DNA from: Clostridiales bacterium
Lineage (GTDB): Bacteria; Bacillota; Clostridia; Lachnospirales; WRAX01
Reading direction: 5' to 3'
Assembly: GCA_031277155.1 (NCBI GenBank)
Contig: JAITMW010000090.1
Location: forward strand, 1 to 7,828
Length of the DNA: 7,828 nucleotides
Position numbers and translations under genes: made by a program. The stretch's first letter is position 1. Each line of letters starts with the position of its first letter. This document shows, one piece after another, positions 1 through 6,302 of the stretch. The notes under the pieces are model-generated. The model was not told where the DNA came from, searched no databases, and saw only the letters and a list, made by a program, of their open reading frames with translations.

Positions 1-1368
1 GATTTATCCTGGATTAACTATGAATATCTGGGACCCCTTGCCGCGCATTTGTTAAGGTTTGACGGAAGCTCCCCTATGCCTGAAGGGGCGGTTCATTTTT
101 ACCCTCGCGGCGCCCTCAACTTTTCTAACCAGGACTTTCATATATATATGGATTATAGCGATATGGGGTATAGGCTGCTTGGTCTTTTTAGGCTGTGGAA
201 TGCCATGAATTATTATTTTCCGCATCTGGACGTTTTGGATGTTGAGTGGAACGACCTATTGCTTGAATTTATCCCAAAAATGCTGGAAGGCACCGACAGA
301 TTAAGCTATGAATTGACCCTTGCGGCAATGTCCCATCATTTGCACGATGCCCACGTTCTTCTTTTAGAAGCCACATTTATGACCGATAAGTTTGGGCAAT
401 ATATAGCGCCTGTAGAGCTTATAGCAGCCGAAGGGCGGCTTGTTGTTTATGAAGGGCTGGGTGCCGGCAACCCATTGGCCAGAGGTGATATTATTCTCGG
501 TCTAAATGGCAGGGATATTGATGAAATTACCACCGAAATGAGGCGCTCTTTGTCCTATCCGACCGAAGAAAAAGCCCTTGCTTTCCTTGCGGGGCGTTCG
601 GCTGCCCGTGTCTTCTTTGAGGGCATAGACATCCCCGGGTTTCTGCCTCAAGTACTTAGGTCACATACCAGCGATATAGAAATTGATATACTCCGCGGCG
701 ATGCCCGGATGACGCTAAATGTTGACGGTACTGCGACACGGCCGGTATTTTCACCGCGCGCCACCCAATTCCATGTGCTTTTGGATTATAATATCGGTCT
801 TATCAATCCCGGGGTTTTAGGGGATGTTCGCGCCACAATGGAGAGCTTTGCGGACACTGACGGAATAATTATTGATTTGCGCCAGCGTCCCGCCTCGAAT
901 TACTTTTTTGCTGACATGGGGCAATATTTAATGGAAGAACCTTTGCCTTTTGCCTATATGTCAAGTCCCTTACCTACTCATCCCGGTGTCCGTTTTGATT
1001 TTCCTATGAGTCAGTACCTTCCCCAAAGCCCATATGCCTTTATTTATGACGGGCCGGTGGTGCTTTTGATGGACGAGCAAACCTTCAGCCATCCGGAATG
1101 GGTGATTATGTCTTTCCGTGTTGTTCCAAATGTTACGGTAATGGGCCCTTTTTCCATGGGTTCAAACGGAGATGTTGCACTTTTGCCCCTGCCGGGCGGG
1201 ATTTATATGTCTTTCACCAGCCTGGGCGTTTATACGCCGGAAGGGGGGCAAACCCACCGCATCGGCCTTGCCCCCGACATCCGTGTGGACAGGACAATAC
1301 AAGGCATAGCGGAAGGCCGGGATGAGCTGATGGAAGAGGCGATTTTATATATCACAGAAAGCCGGTAG
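1..1368 (+). CDS. S41-family (S41B/tricorn-like) peptidase, 5' end outside the window
   Basis: The frame is open from base 1 (455 codons to the TAG at 1366), so the gene almost certainly starts upstream; the TTG at 49 and ATG at 76 lack a good ribosome-binding site. The order of elements fits S41 peptidases: an N-terminal helical part with a YRLLGLFRLWN segment followed by YYFPH (codons about 57-75), HDAH at codons 115-118 supplying the likely catalytic His, a PDZ-like stretch (about 148-176, GNPLARGDIILGLNG), a DGIIIDLRQRP strand (287-297), and the nucleophile region DEQTFSHPE with Ser at codon 363. The Lys of classical CtpA/Tsp proteases is absent: GPFSMGSNG stands where GEPTFGKG is usual. 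The following LPLPGG and GLAPDI motifs match S41B/tricorn-like members, which use Ser and His rather than a Ser-Lys dyad. It is probably an exported or surface-associated protease, but the signal region is not visible. The substrate is unknown. Confidence 0.85.
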   Translation, partial: DLSWINYEYLGPLAAHLLRFDGSSPMPEGAVHFYPRGALNFSNQDFHIYMDYSDMGYRLLGLFRLWNAMNYYFPHLDVLDVEWNDLLLEFIPKMLEGTDRLSYELTLAAMSHHLHDAHVLLLEATFMTDKFGQYIAPVELIAAEGRLVVYEGLGAGNPLARGDIILGLNGRDIDEITTEMRRSLSYPTEEKALAFLAGRSAARVFFEGIDIPGFLPQVLRSHTSDIEIDILRGDARMTLNVDGTATRPVFSPRATQFHVLLDYNIGLINPGVLGDVRATMESFADTDGIIIDLRQRPASNYFFADMGQYLMEEPLPFAYMSSPLPTHPGVRFDFPMSQYLPQSPYAFIYDGPVVLLMDEQTFSHPEWVIMSFRVVPNVTVMGPFSMGSNGDVALLPLPGGIYMSFTSLGVYTPEGGQTHRIGLAPDIRVDRTIQGIAEGRDELMEEAILYITESR

Positions 1369-1411
1369 GGGGGCCGTCATGCCCAATGGAGAGGGAATAT
1401 TGACAGCCGCT

Positions 1412-2791
1412 TCACTTGGGCGCCATTATGCCCTTGCCCTTCCATTTGTTGCCAAGCAGCCTGGGCAGGAAGAAGGCGCTGCGCACCGCCCAATCCAGAT
1501 ACATAGCCAGCCAGATGCCCATGATGCCCATGCCCATGAGGATGCCGAACAGATAGCTGAAGGCCACGCGCAAAATAAGCATGGTAAAAATTGACACCAC
1601 CATGGGGAAGACCACATCCCCCGTGGCGCGCAGGGCGGCGGGGATGACGAAGGAGATGGACCAAATAAGCGGCGTGGCTATAAGATAGCTGGCAAAGACC
1701 ATGGGAAGATATGACAGGGCCTCGTCCGTTGGGTTAAACAGCGCGAAAATGGGGCCCTGCACAAAAAACATGACAAGGCACAGCCCCGCAAACAAAATTG
1801 AGGACATAACCGTGGCAAAGCCCACGGTTTTTCTTACGTCGTCCACATCGCCGCGGCCTATGCGCTGGCCCACCAATATCATAACGCCCGTGGCCAGGGC
1901 CATCCCCGGCACATTGACGAAGTTTGCGATAGAGCCGGCGATGGTGTTTGTTTCCGCGGCTTCCATGGAAATTTGGACGATGAAAACCTGGGTTATCAGG
2001 CGCCCCACGTGAAACAGCGCGGATTCAAAACTGGTGGGCATTCCCAAATTCAAGATGGTCTTTTGTATTGGCATATCGGGCTTGAAAAAGCGCGGCTTGT
2101 TGAGGCGCACGCCCCTGGCCTTTTTGACGATGAAGAAAAGGGCGGCCGCAAGGCCCATCACACGGGCGATAAGCAGCGCCATGGCCGCGCCCGGCACGCC
2201 AAAGGCGGGTATGGTGAAGATGCCCAGGTTTAGGCCATGTATCAGCACAATGCCCAGGCCCAGATTTGCGGCGTTCATTAAAATCGAAATTATCATGGGC
2301 GTGAGCGTATCGCCGCTGCCGCGCAAAATGCCGAAAATTGTCTGTGTGACGGCCAAAACAGGGAAGGAGAAGCTCACGATAAAAAGAAATGTAAGGGCAG
2401 CGGCCATAACATCGGCGTCGGCATCACCAAACAGCAAATACATCAGTTGGTTGTGGAAAACAAGCAAAACTGCCAGCACAACGACAGAAAAGGCCACAGA
2501 CAGCAAAATGGCCTGGCCGGCGGCGCGCTTGGCGGAGAGTATGTCCTGCTTGCCGATGAATTGGGCCACAACAATGGTGCCGCCCGTTGTGAGGGCCGCA
2601 AACAGCGCGATTATAAGATTTGATATGGAATCCACCATGCCCAGGGCGGTTGTGGCGTGGGGGCCGATGGAGGCCACCAGCATGGTGGATATCATGCCCA
2701 TCGCGGCTATGGCCAGATGCTCCACCACCATGGGCATGGAAATTTTAAACAGTTCCCGGCTGCGGGTTTTAATCTCTTGCTTTTTCATCAT
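1412..2791 (-). CDS. MATE-family multidrug/Na+ (or H+) antiporter
   Basis: This is a 459-residue integral membrane protein of normal MATE length, with about 12 predicted hydrophobic helices and an internal two-fold repeat. AQFIGKQD (76-83) in the first half corresponds to GQRIGRGD (308-315) in the second, and LRGSGDTLTP (156-165) corresponds to LRATGDVVFP (387-396). These are the family's signature loops after helices 2/8 and 4/10. MATE proteins export cationic drugs, dyes or metabolites in exchange for Na+ or H+; the substrate cannot be read from sequence. Translation can start at either of two adjacent ATGs (2791 or 2788). GGAG lies 10 bases before the first and sits inside the preceding exonuclease gene, whose last 23 bases overlap this one, so the two are co-transcribed and probably translationally coupled. 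No clear terminator follows in the 43 bases before the convergent peptidase gene. Confidence 0.93.
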   Translation of the reverse strand: MMKKQEIKTRSRELFKISMPMVVEHLAIAAMGMISTMLVASIGPHATTALGMVDSISNLIIALFAALTTGGTIVVAQFIGKQDILSAKRAAGQAILLSVAFSVVVLAVLLVFHNQLMYLLFGDADADVMAAALTFLFIVSFSFPVLAVTQTIFGILRGSGDTLTPMIISILMNAANLGLGIVLIHGLNLGIFTIPAFGVPGAAMALLIARVMGLAAALFFIVKKARGVRLNKPRFFKPDMPIQKTILNLGMPTSFESALFHVGRLITQVFIVQISMEAAETNTIAGSIANFVNVPGMALATGVMILVGQRIGRGDVDDVRKTVGFATVMSSILFAGLCLVMFFVQGPIFALFNPTDEALSYLPMVFASYLIATPLIWSISFVIPAALRATGDVVFPMVVSIFTMLILRVAFSYLFGILMGMGIMGIWLAMYLDWAVRSAFFLPRLLGNKWKGKGIMAPK

Positions 2792-3452
2792 CTATTTTTT
2801 TCTCCAATTGCTCATTATTAATTATCAATTGAGCAAGCTCTGCATTATGTTTTTTCAGGCTCGCCAAATCAAAGGTAATCAGGTTTATTTTTTCCTTGTC
2901 ATATGTGCGGCGGAAAATTTGTGCGGTGTAAAAGGCGTCGTTGGGTGCCGAATGAAACGGCAAATCCGCCCTGATGTCCAGGGCCTTTACGACCGTTTCC
3001 AGCGCGACCTGCTGCTTTGCGGGCAGCTCCAAATGCAGCGACGCCAGGCTCTGCACATTGATATATTTCAGTGGCAGCGGCCGCGTGCTTTGCTTGCAAA
3101 ACAATATGTTGCGAAGCAGCTCCCGCATATCGTCATTGCCCCAAAAACACAGGGTTGCGCGCTCCTTGCCAATGAATTTGACCAGGCCGCGATATGCCTG
3201 TACGAATGTGGGCGAATTGCGCAGGGTGCCCTTGGAAAGACCCGTAACCTTGGCCACAAAGGGGTTAAGCCCTCTATACAGCCTCGGCTTCACCGTTGTG
3301 CCAAATCTGTCCACAAAATTGCGGCGCCCGTCCAGCTTTACCGCGCCAATTTGGATGATTTCCAGCGGCATAAGGGGGTTGGACGGGGCCTTTGTGCCCG
3401 TGCGAAAGTCAAAATTCTGGTTGAATTCTAAGTCTATGACGATGTAGTTCAT
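2769..3452 (-). CDS. DEDDh-type 3'-5' exonuclease (epsilon/RNase T/KapD-like)
   Basis: The 227-residue product has all motifs of a DEDDh exonuclease: ExoI VIDLEF with D7 and E9, the EIIQIGAV strand (31-38), VTGLS (69-73), ExoII WGNDD with D108 (W+4 spacing), and ExoIII HSAPNDA with H167 and D172. Such enzymes use two metal ions to remove nucleotides from 3' ends of DNA or RNA. Which of the two it trims cannot be told; the stand-alone single-domain form with an ERI-1/KapD-like ExoI context is common in Bacillota. I chose the ATG at 3452 because TTGGAG lies 5 bases upstream and the protein then begins directly with the first beta strand. The in-frame ATG at 3491 has no ribosome-binding site and would precede the predicted transcription start. 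The C-terminal tail after residue 200 is charged and helical. The gene heads an operon with the MATE gene; the pairing is probably a transcriptional convenience. Confidence 0.9.
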   Translation of the reverse strand: MNYIVIDLEFNQNFDFRTGTKAPSNPLMPLEIIQIGAVKLDGRRNFVDRFGTTVKPRLYRGLNPFVAKVTGLSKGTLRNSPTFVQAYRGLVKFIGKERATLCFWGNDDMRELLRNILFCKQSTRPLPLKYINVQSLASLHLELPAKQQVALETVVKALDIRADLPFHSAPNDAFYTAQIFRRTYDKEKINLITFDLASLKKHNAELAQLIINNEQLEKKIDDEKARD

Positions 3453-3457
3453 GGTTT

Positions 3458-3463
3458 CTCCAA
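3458..3463 (-). promoter_or_regulatory. ribosome-binding site fixing the exonuclease start
   Basis: On the minus strand TTGGAG is followed by AAACC and the ATG at 3452. No comparable site precedes the in-frame ATG 39 bases upstream, so this site decides the start. Confidence 0.75.
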
Positions 3464-3494
3464 TCTTTGGCGCTTTGGGGATGTCCCTCATATA

Positions 3495-3523
3495 AGCATA
3501 ACATCAATCGCGAATAAAATCAA
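3495..3523 (-). promoter_or_regulatory. sigma-A-type promoter of the exonuclease-MATE operon
   Basis: On the minus strand TTGATT (3523-3518) is followed after exactly 17 bases by TATGCT (3500-3495), matching the -35/-10 consensus at four of six and four of six positions with ideal spacing. Transcription would begin near 3488, leaving a leader of roughly 36 bases before the ATG at 3452. This agrees with the chosen start codon. Confidence 0.6.
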
Positions 3524-3572
3524 GACATGCCGAGTATATATTTATAGACATGTTGCAAATGGGGGAAAGCTG

Positions 3573-3830
3573 ATGCTTAGAATATATGAATTGCGGCAAA
3601 AGGAGATTATCAACGTAAAAGACGGCACGCGCTTTGGCTTTGTGGCCGATTTGGAGATTGACGAAAAAAAGGGCGAAATCGCGAAAATCATCGTGCCGGG
3701 GCCTGCCCGGGTTTTCGGCGTGTTTGGGCGCGATGCGGAATATTGCATACCGTGGGATTCCATCAAGCAGGTAGGGGACGATATTATTTTGGTGGATGTG
3801 GATGTGGATGACTGTTTGGAAGAATTGTAA
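3573..3830 (+). CDS. YlmC/YmxH-family PRC-barrel sporulation protein
   Basis: This 85-residue protein is recognisable along its whole length as the YlmC/YmxH family: an N-terminal LRIYELRQKEIINV segment, GTRFGFVADLEID, the GEIAKIIVPGP strand, a FGRDAEYCIPW stretch and an acidic C-terminus. It forms a single PRC-barrel domain and has no signal peptide or membrane segment, so it is cytoplasmic. The family is conserved in endospore formers and linked to sporulation; its molecular role is unknown to me. Bacillus subtilis has two such paralogs and I cannot say which this corresponds to, so no symbol is given. GGGGG lies 7 bases before the ATG. A TATATT/TATAGA-rich stretch at 3537-3548 could be its -10 region, but no -35 was found at suitable distance. 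It is divergent from the exonuclease operon. Confidence 0.88.
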   Translation: MLRIYELRQKEIINVKDGTRFGFVADLEIDEKKGEIAKIIVPGPARVFGVFGRDAEYCIPWDSIKQVGDDIILVDVDVDDCLEEL

Positions 3831-3837
3831 AACCTTC

Positions 3838-3915
3838 AACCACGAAAGTCACGAAAAAACACGAAAAAATGCCCGAAGACGGAATTTTTCGTGAATTTTC
3901 GTGTTTTTCGTGGTT
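3838..3915. repeat. imperfect long inverted repeat built of CACGAAAA units
   Basis: The left arm (3838-3870) begins AACCACGAAAG and contains three CACGAAA-type units. The right arm (about 3884-3915) is nearly its reverse complement, also with three units, and ends CGTGGTT. A loop of about 13 bases (3871-3883) separates them. The arms differ by small changes in the A runs. The element lies between two convergent genes and lacks a T-run, so it could act as a transcription barrier in both directions or be a copy of a dispersed palindromic repeat. Confidence 0.75.
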
Positions 3916-3932
3916 AAAAGCACTTAGCCAAC

Positions 3933-3962
3933 AAAAAAAGAGCGGCCATCATGGCCGCTCTT
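3933..3962 (-). terminator. intrinsic terminator of the phage-like operon, overlapping the holin stop codon
   Basis: On the minus strand AAGAGCGGCCA pairs with TGGCCGCTCTT (11 bp, strongly GC-rich) around a three-base loop, followed by seven T (3939-3933). The loop is exactly TGA, the stop codon of the holin gene, so the last codons lie in the left arm. This is a textbook rho-independent terminator on this strand. Confidence 0.93.
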
Positions 3963-4395
3963 GGCAATTCTCTGTGCTTTCGCATTTACCTTCGCCCTTG
4001 TTTTCCTCATCACCGCGCAGCTCTCGCAGCACATTGCGCAGCCGCTTTGGCACCGGCAGGCCCATCTGGGACCAGTTTTCAATCATTGATATGCCCTCGC
4101 CGGCGATGAAATACGAAATGGTGATGCTGCGCAATACGCCGCCCAGCACCAGCACATTGTCAATCAAATTGGCCGTGGCCACAATCAACATGATGCCAAT
4201 CTTTTTTGCGCCGCCCGCAAACATCTTTTCGGAGGATATGTCCCGCATCACGCCGGCTTTGATGGCACCCGTGATAAAGTCGATGCATATCATGGCGATT
4301 AGCGCCGTCAAAAGCGTATCCAGCCCGCCGAACAAATATGTGAAAAGGCTGATGACAGCTGCGGAAATTCCCCTTACATATACGTTTTCAAACAT
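3949..4395 (-). CDS. phage holin (TcdE / phage holin 4 family)
   Basis: This 148-residue small membrane protein has family marks: a hydrophobic segment at about 8-23, LFGGLDTLLTALIAM then IDFITGAIKAG (38-48), a third hydrophobic stretch (66-85), YFIAGEGISMIEN (95-107) and GLPVPKRL (112-119), followed by a highly charged C-terminal tail. These are characteristic of the holin family that includes Clostridioides TcdE. Holins oligomerise in the cytoplasmic membrane and make lesions that release endolysin or, for TcdE-like members, large proteins. The ATG directly follows the TGA of the preceding gene with no gap, and GGGGGTGATT gives extended pairing to 16S rRNA. No endolysin gene follows; transcription stops at the terminator. 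It is therefore the last gene of a four-gene phage-like operon. Confidence 0.9.
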   Translation of the reverse strand: MFENVYVRGISAAVISLFTYLFGGLDTLLTALIAMICIDFITGAIKAGVMRDISSEKMFAGGAKKIGIMLIVATANLIDNVLVLGGVLRSITISYFIAGEGISMIENWSQMGLPVPKRLRNVLRELRGDEENKGEGKCESTENCQERP

Positions 4396-5889
4396 TCAAT
4401 CACCCCCATTGCTTATGTCATTATAGTTCACAATTTGCCCAAACACCGCCGCTTCCGGCGCCGCGCAAATCAGATAGTCGTCGTCGGCCTTGTGCCACGC
4501 GCCCGCCCCGGCGACAATTGTGCGGCGGTCGTTCGCTAAAAAAACATCCCTTGTGGCAGAAACCGACATTCCTTTAAAAACAGTGCCCAGCACAACCCCC
4601 TGTGTCACCGCGCCAAATTGCGCCAAATATGCCCTGTCGCCTTTGGCCGCAAAAACCATGTCTTGCGCGGCAGCCAGTCCATAATCCGTCAGCACCTCGG
4701 GCGCATCCGGCAGCGCCGCGCTTTGGCCCGTGGCGGCGTCAAAGACGCCCCATTGCCTTGAAGGCGCCCAGCCCTGCGCCGATGCCGAAAGCATATGAAA
4801 ATACCGGCTGCCGCCGCGCACAACCGCCCTGCTATTCAGCGCCCGGGGCATCTCGTGGCCTGTTATATTAAAATCCCTGTCCATACGGAAAAATGTGTTG
4901 CCGCGCTGCTGCGTGGCCGTAAAAACTGCGTGATTTTCGTCCGCGCCAACAGGCAGCAAATGCCCGCCGGACATTTCGGGATGGGCGCCCGCAGGCTGCC
5001 ACGCCATAAAGTTTTGCGTCCGAAACAGCATCCTGACAGGCATTGTGATTATATGCGCATCGGCAAAATTCACAGCGCCCGACGGCACGGGCGGATGCAG
5101 CCCGTTTACCATGGGCAGCAGCCCAACCGGCGTGGGCTCCTTACTTTCGGCCGTAAAGCGGTCCACCATGGTGCCAAAGGGGGCAATGCCGTCCCGGGCA
5201 AACACAATGGGCCGCGTGCCCTCTTCTGCCAAAACGATGGGCCCCAGGGTGCGCACGCCCGCGGGCCATGTCACCGTTTCGCCAAGCCTCCAGCTTAGGT
5301 CGTCCAGATTAAGATTGTCCAACCAGGCCGTGGCAGAATTGACATTGTCCCAATCCTTGCCCGTAACAAAAAGGCGGCCGCCATGCACCCCAAAGTCCTC
5401 AATGCCGCCCAAATTCAGCGGCTTGCGGCCCTCGTGCAGCTTCACGTCCCATGCCATCACGGCCGGGTCAAACACCGCGATGTTGTATGTAAGGCCATTA
5501 TATTCGTCCATGTGGCCAAGTGTTACAATGCATTTGCCGCCATGCATGATGCACACGGGATTTTCGCCCATATCCACCGGGCACGGCGGCAGGGCCGTCC
5601 ATGACGAGGCTTGGACCGCGTGGGCAAAGTTGTGCAGCGGCACCTGCCCCATGGGCCTGTAAAAAAAGCTGCCCTGGGCATCACATTTTTGCAACAGCTT
5701 GTTCATATTTTCCGCATTGTGGCGCGTGCCCTCCTGCGTCACCGCGTTTATCAGGCCCAGCTTGGCCCCGCGGGCCACAAAATTCATGTCCCGGTCCACA
5801 ATATCATATCTGGGCGTAAAGTCCTCCCGGCCCTCAATCATCATCGGCGCAAGCTCCTCATCACGCCATATTATTCTTTCAATCGCCAC
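4396..5889 (-). CDS. phage tail-associated protein with N-terminal adaptor and beta-rich Kelch-like body
   Basis: The 497-residue product (GTG start) is not closely recognised. Its first 70 residues resemble Bacillota phage tail-appendage adaptors: IIWRDEEL (6-13) and INAVTQEGT followed by NAENMNKLL (47-66), the common 'N-x-V-x-x-G-T ... N-M-N' pattern. The rest is almost entirely predicted beta strands with repeated segments such as GGKCIVTLG, VHGGRLFVTG and recurring aspartate-then-tryptophan spacing (FDPAVMAWD, NLDDLSW), suggesting a beta-propeller of Kelch-like type. There is no signal peptide or membrane segment. It is likely a tail fibre or tip/receptor-binding component, by context and motif only. 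I chose GTG 5889 because GGGGTGAT precedes it by a proper distance; the longer frame to 5937 adds an arginine- and glycine-rich stretch with no ribosome-binding site. It overlaps the upstream gene by 19 bases and abuts the holin gene. Confidence 0.72.
   Translation of the reverse strand: MAIERIIWRDEELAPMMIEGREDFTPRYDIVDRDMNFVARGAKLGLINAVTQEGTRHNAENMNKLLQKCDAQGSFFYRPMGQVPLHNFAHAVQASSWTALPPCPVDMGENPVCIMHGGKCIVTLGHMDEYNGLTYNIAVFDPAVMAWDVKLHEGRKPLNLGGIEDFGVHGGRLFVTGKDWDNVNSATAWLDNLNLDDLSWRLGETVTWPAGVRTLGPIVLAEEGTRPIVFARDGIAPFGTMVDRFTAESKEPTPVGLLPMVNGLHPPVPSGAVNFADAHIITMPVRMLFRTQNFMAWQPAGAHPEMSGGHLLPVGADENHAVFTATQQRGNTFFRMDRDFNITGHEMPRALNSRAVVRGGSRYFHMLSASAQGWAPSRQWGVFDAATGQSAALPDAPEVLTDYGLAAAQDMVFAAKGDRAYLAQFGAVTQGVVLGTVFKGMSVSATRDVFLANDRRTIVAGAGAWHKADDDYLICAAPEAAVFGQIVNYNDISNGGD
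4398..4407 (-). promoter_or_regulatory. extended Shine-Dalgarno of the holin gene
   Basis: GGGGGTGATT on the minus strand matches the extended anti-SD complement (GGAGGTGATC) at eight of ten positions and lies within the last codons of the upstream gene, immediately before TGA-ATG. It supports translational coupling. Confidence 0.65.
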
Positions 5890-6302
5890 ATAATCACCCC
5901 TTTCGTCTCCTCTCCCGCGCGGCAATACACCGCGCAATCCCGCGCAACATACAGGCCCCGCGGGTTTTCAATTTTTTGTGCAGAGCCGCCCGCCACTATA
6001 TATACAGTGCCCTCTGCCGCCAGCTCCATGCCCGCATGGGCCTGCGCCAAAAAAATGCCGCGGCTTAGGCCGTCTTCTGCGGCGGGAAAGTCCGTGGTTA
6101 CGGTGTCTTCGCCGCCATAATAAAAATATCGCCCCGTCTGCGGCTTTTGCACAATGGCATCCATATTTTTTTCCGAAAATTCCGTGCCGGGCCGCAAAAT
6201 CTCGTTTGCCGTTTTGAAATGCACGCCGCTGATATCCGCCGACCCCAAAATGTTGTATATGGGAGCATCGCCCCGCAGCTGCTCGTCTGTCCAAATTATC
6301 AT
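5871..6302 (-). CDS. small phage tail-accessory-like protein (143 aa)
   Basis: This protein is not assigned to a named family with certainty. It begins MIIWTDEQL and has EILRPGTEFSEKNMDAI (34-50). Both match the N-terminal adaptor of the next protein in the operon (IIWRDEEL; EGT...NMNKLL) in order and with the same seven-residue spacing between Gly and the Asn of Asn-Met. The C-terminal part (about 55-143) is beta-rich (GRYFYYGG, GTVYIVAGG, GLYVARDCAVYCRAG) and could form a small sandwich or trimeric domain. No signal peptide or membrane helix is seen. The ATG overlaps the stop of the upstream gene as ATGA, with AGGAG nine bases before it. Its 3' end overlaps the following gene by 19 bases. 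It is inferred to be a virion-tail accessory or adaptor; a non-phage role for a domesticated form is possible. Confidence 0.68.
   Translation of the reverse strand: MIIWTDEQLRGDAPIYNILGSADISGVHFKTANEILRPGTEFSEKNMDAIVQKPQTGRYFYYGGEDTVTTDFPAAEDGLSRGIFLAQAHAGMELAAEGTVYIVAGGSAQKIENPRGLYVARDCAVYCRAGEETKGVIMWRLKE
5893..5900 (-). promoter_or_regulatory. Shine-Dalgarno deciding the GTG start at 5889
   Basis: GGGGTGAT on the minus strand lies before GTG 5889, with three A ahead of the G run. It resembles the site ahead of the holin gene and matches the extended SD sequence. This is why the shorter GTG start is preferred over the open frame reaching 5937. Confidence 0.6.

Noticed and set aside
1369..1411. 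Possible degenerate repeat copy: CCGTCATGCCC then CCAATGGAGAGGGAAT resembles parts of the repeats at 7640-7716
   Set aside because: The similarity is short and imperfect and may be chance; neither an inverted repeat nor a terminator is formed.
2034..3431. 465-codon open frame on the plus strand opposite the MATE and exonuclease genes
   Set aside because: It is antisense to two genes with clear family motifs, has low-complexity composition with many Met, Arg and Pro, and no ribosome-binding site. GC-rich codons create long antisense frames here.
3453..3491. Longer exonuclease with 13 extra N-terminal residues from ATG 3491
   Set aside because: There is no ribosome-binding site and it would begin upstream of the predicted transcription start; TTGGAG before ATG 3452 is better.
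3530..3560. Promoter for the YlmC/YmxH gene
   Set aside because: TATATT and TATAGA are present, but no -35 element of sigma-A, sigma-E or sigma-G type was found at a convincing distance.
3869..4426. 185-codon plus-strand frame opposite the holin
   Set aside because: It crosses the CACGAAAA repeat and the terminator and lies antisense to a well-recognised holin.
5045..5662. 205-codon plus-strand frame opposite the tail-like gene
   Set aside because: It is a shadow of the third-position GC bias of the minus-strand gene; the protein is rich in Ser, Pro and Arg and shows no recognisable domain.
5890..5937. Longer N-terminus of the 497-aa protein
   Set aside because: The extra residues are Arg/Gly-rich, lack a ribosome-binding site and would lengthen the overlap with the upstream gene; GTG 5889 has a good extended SD.
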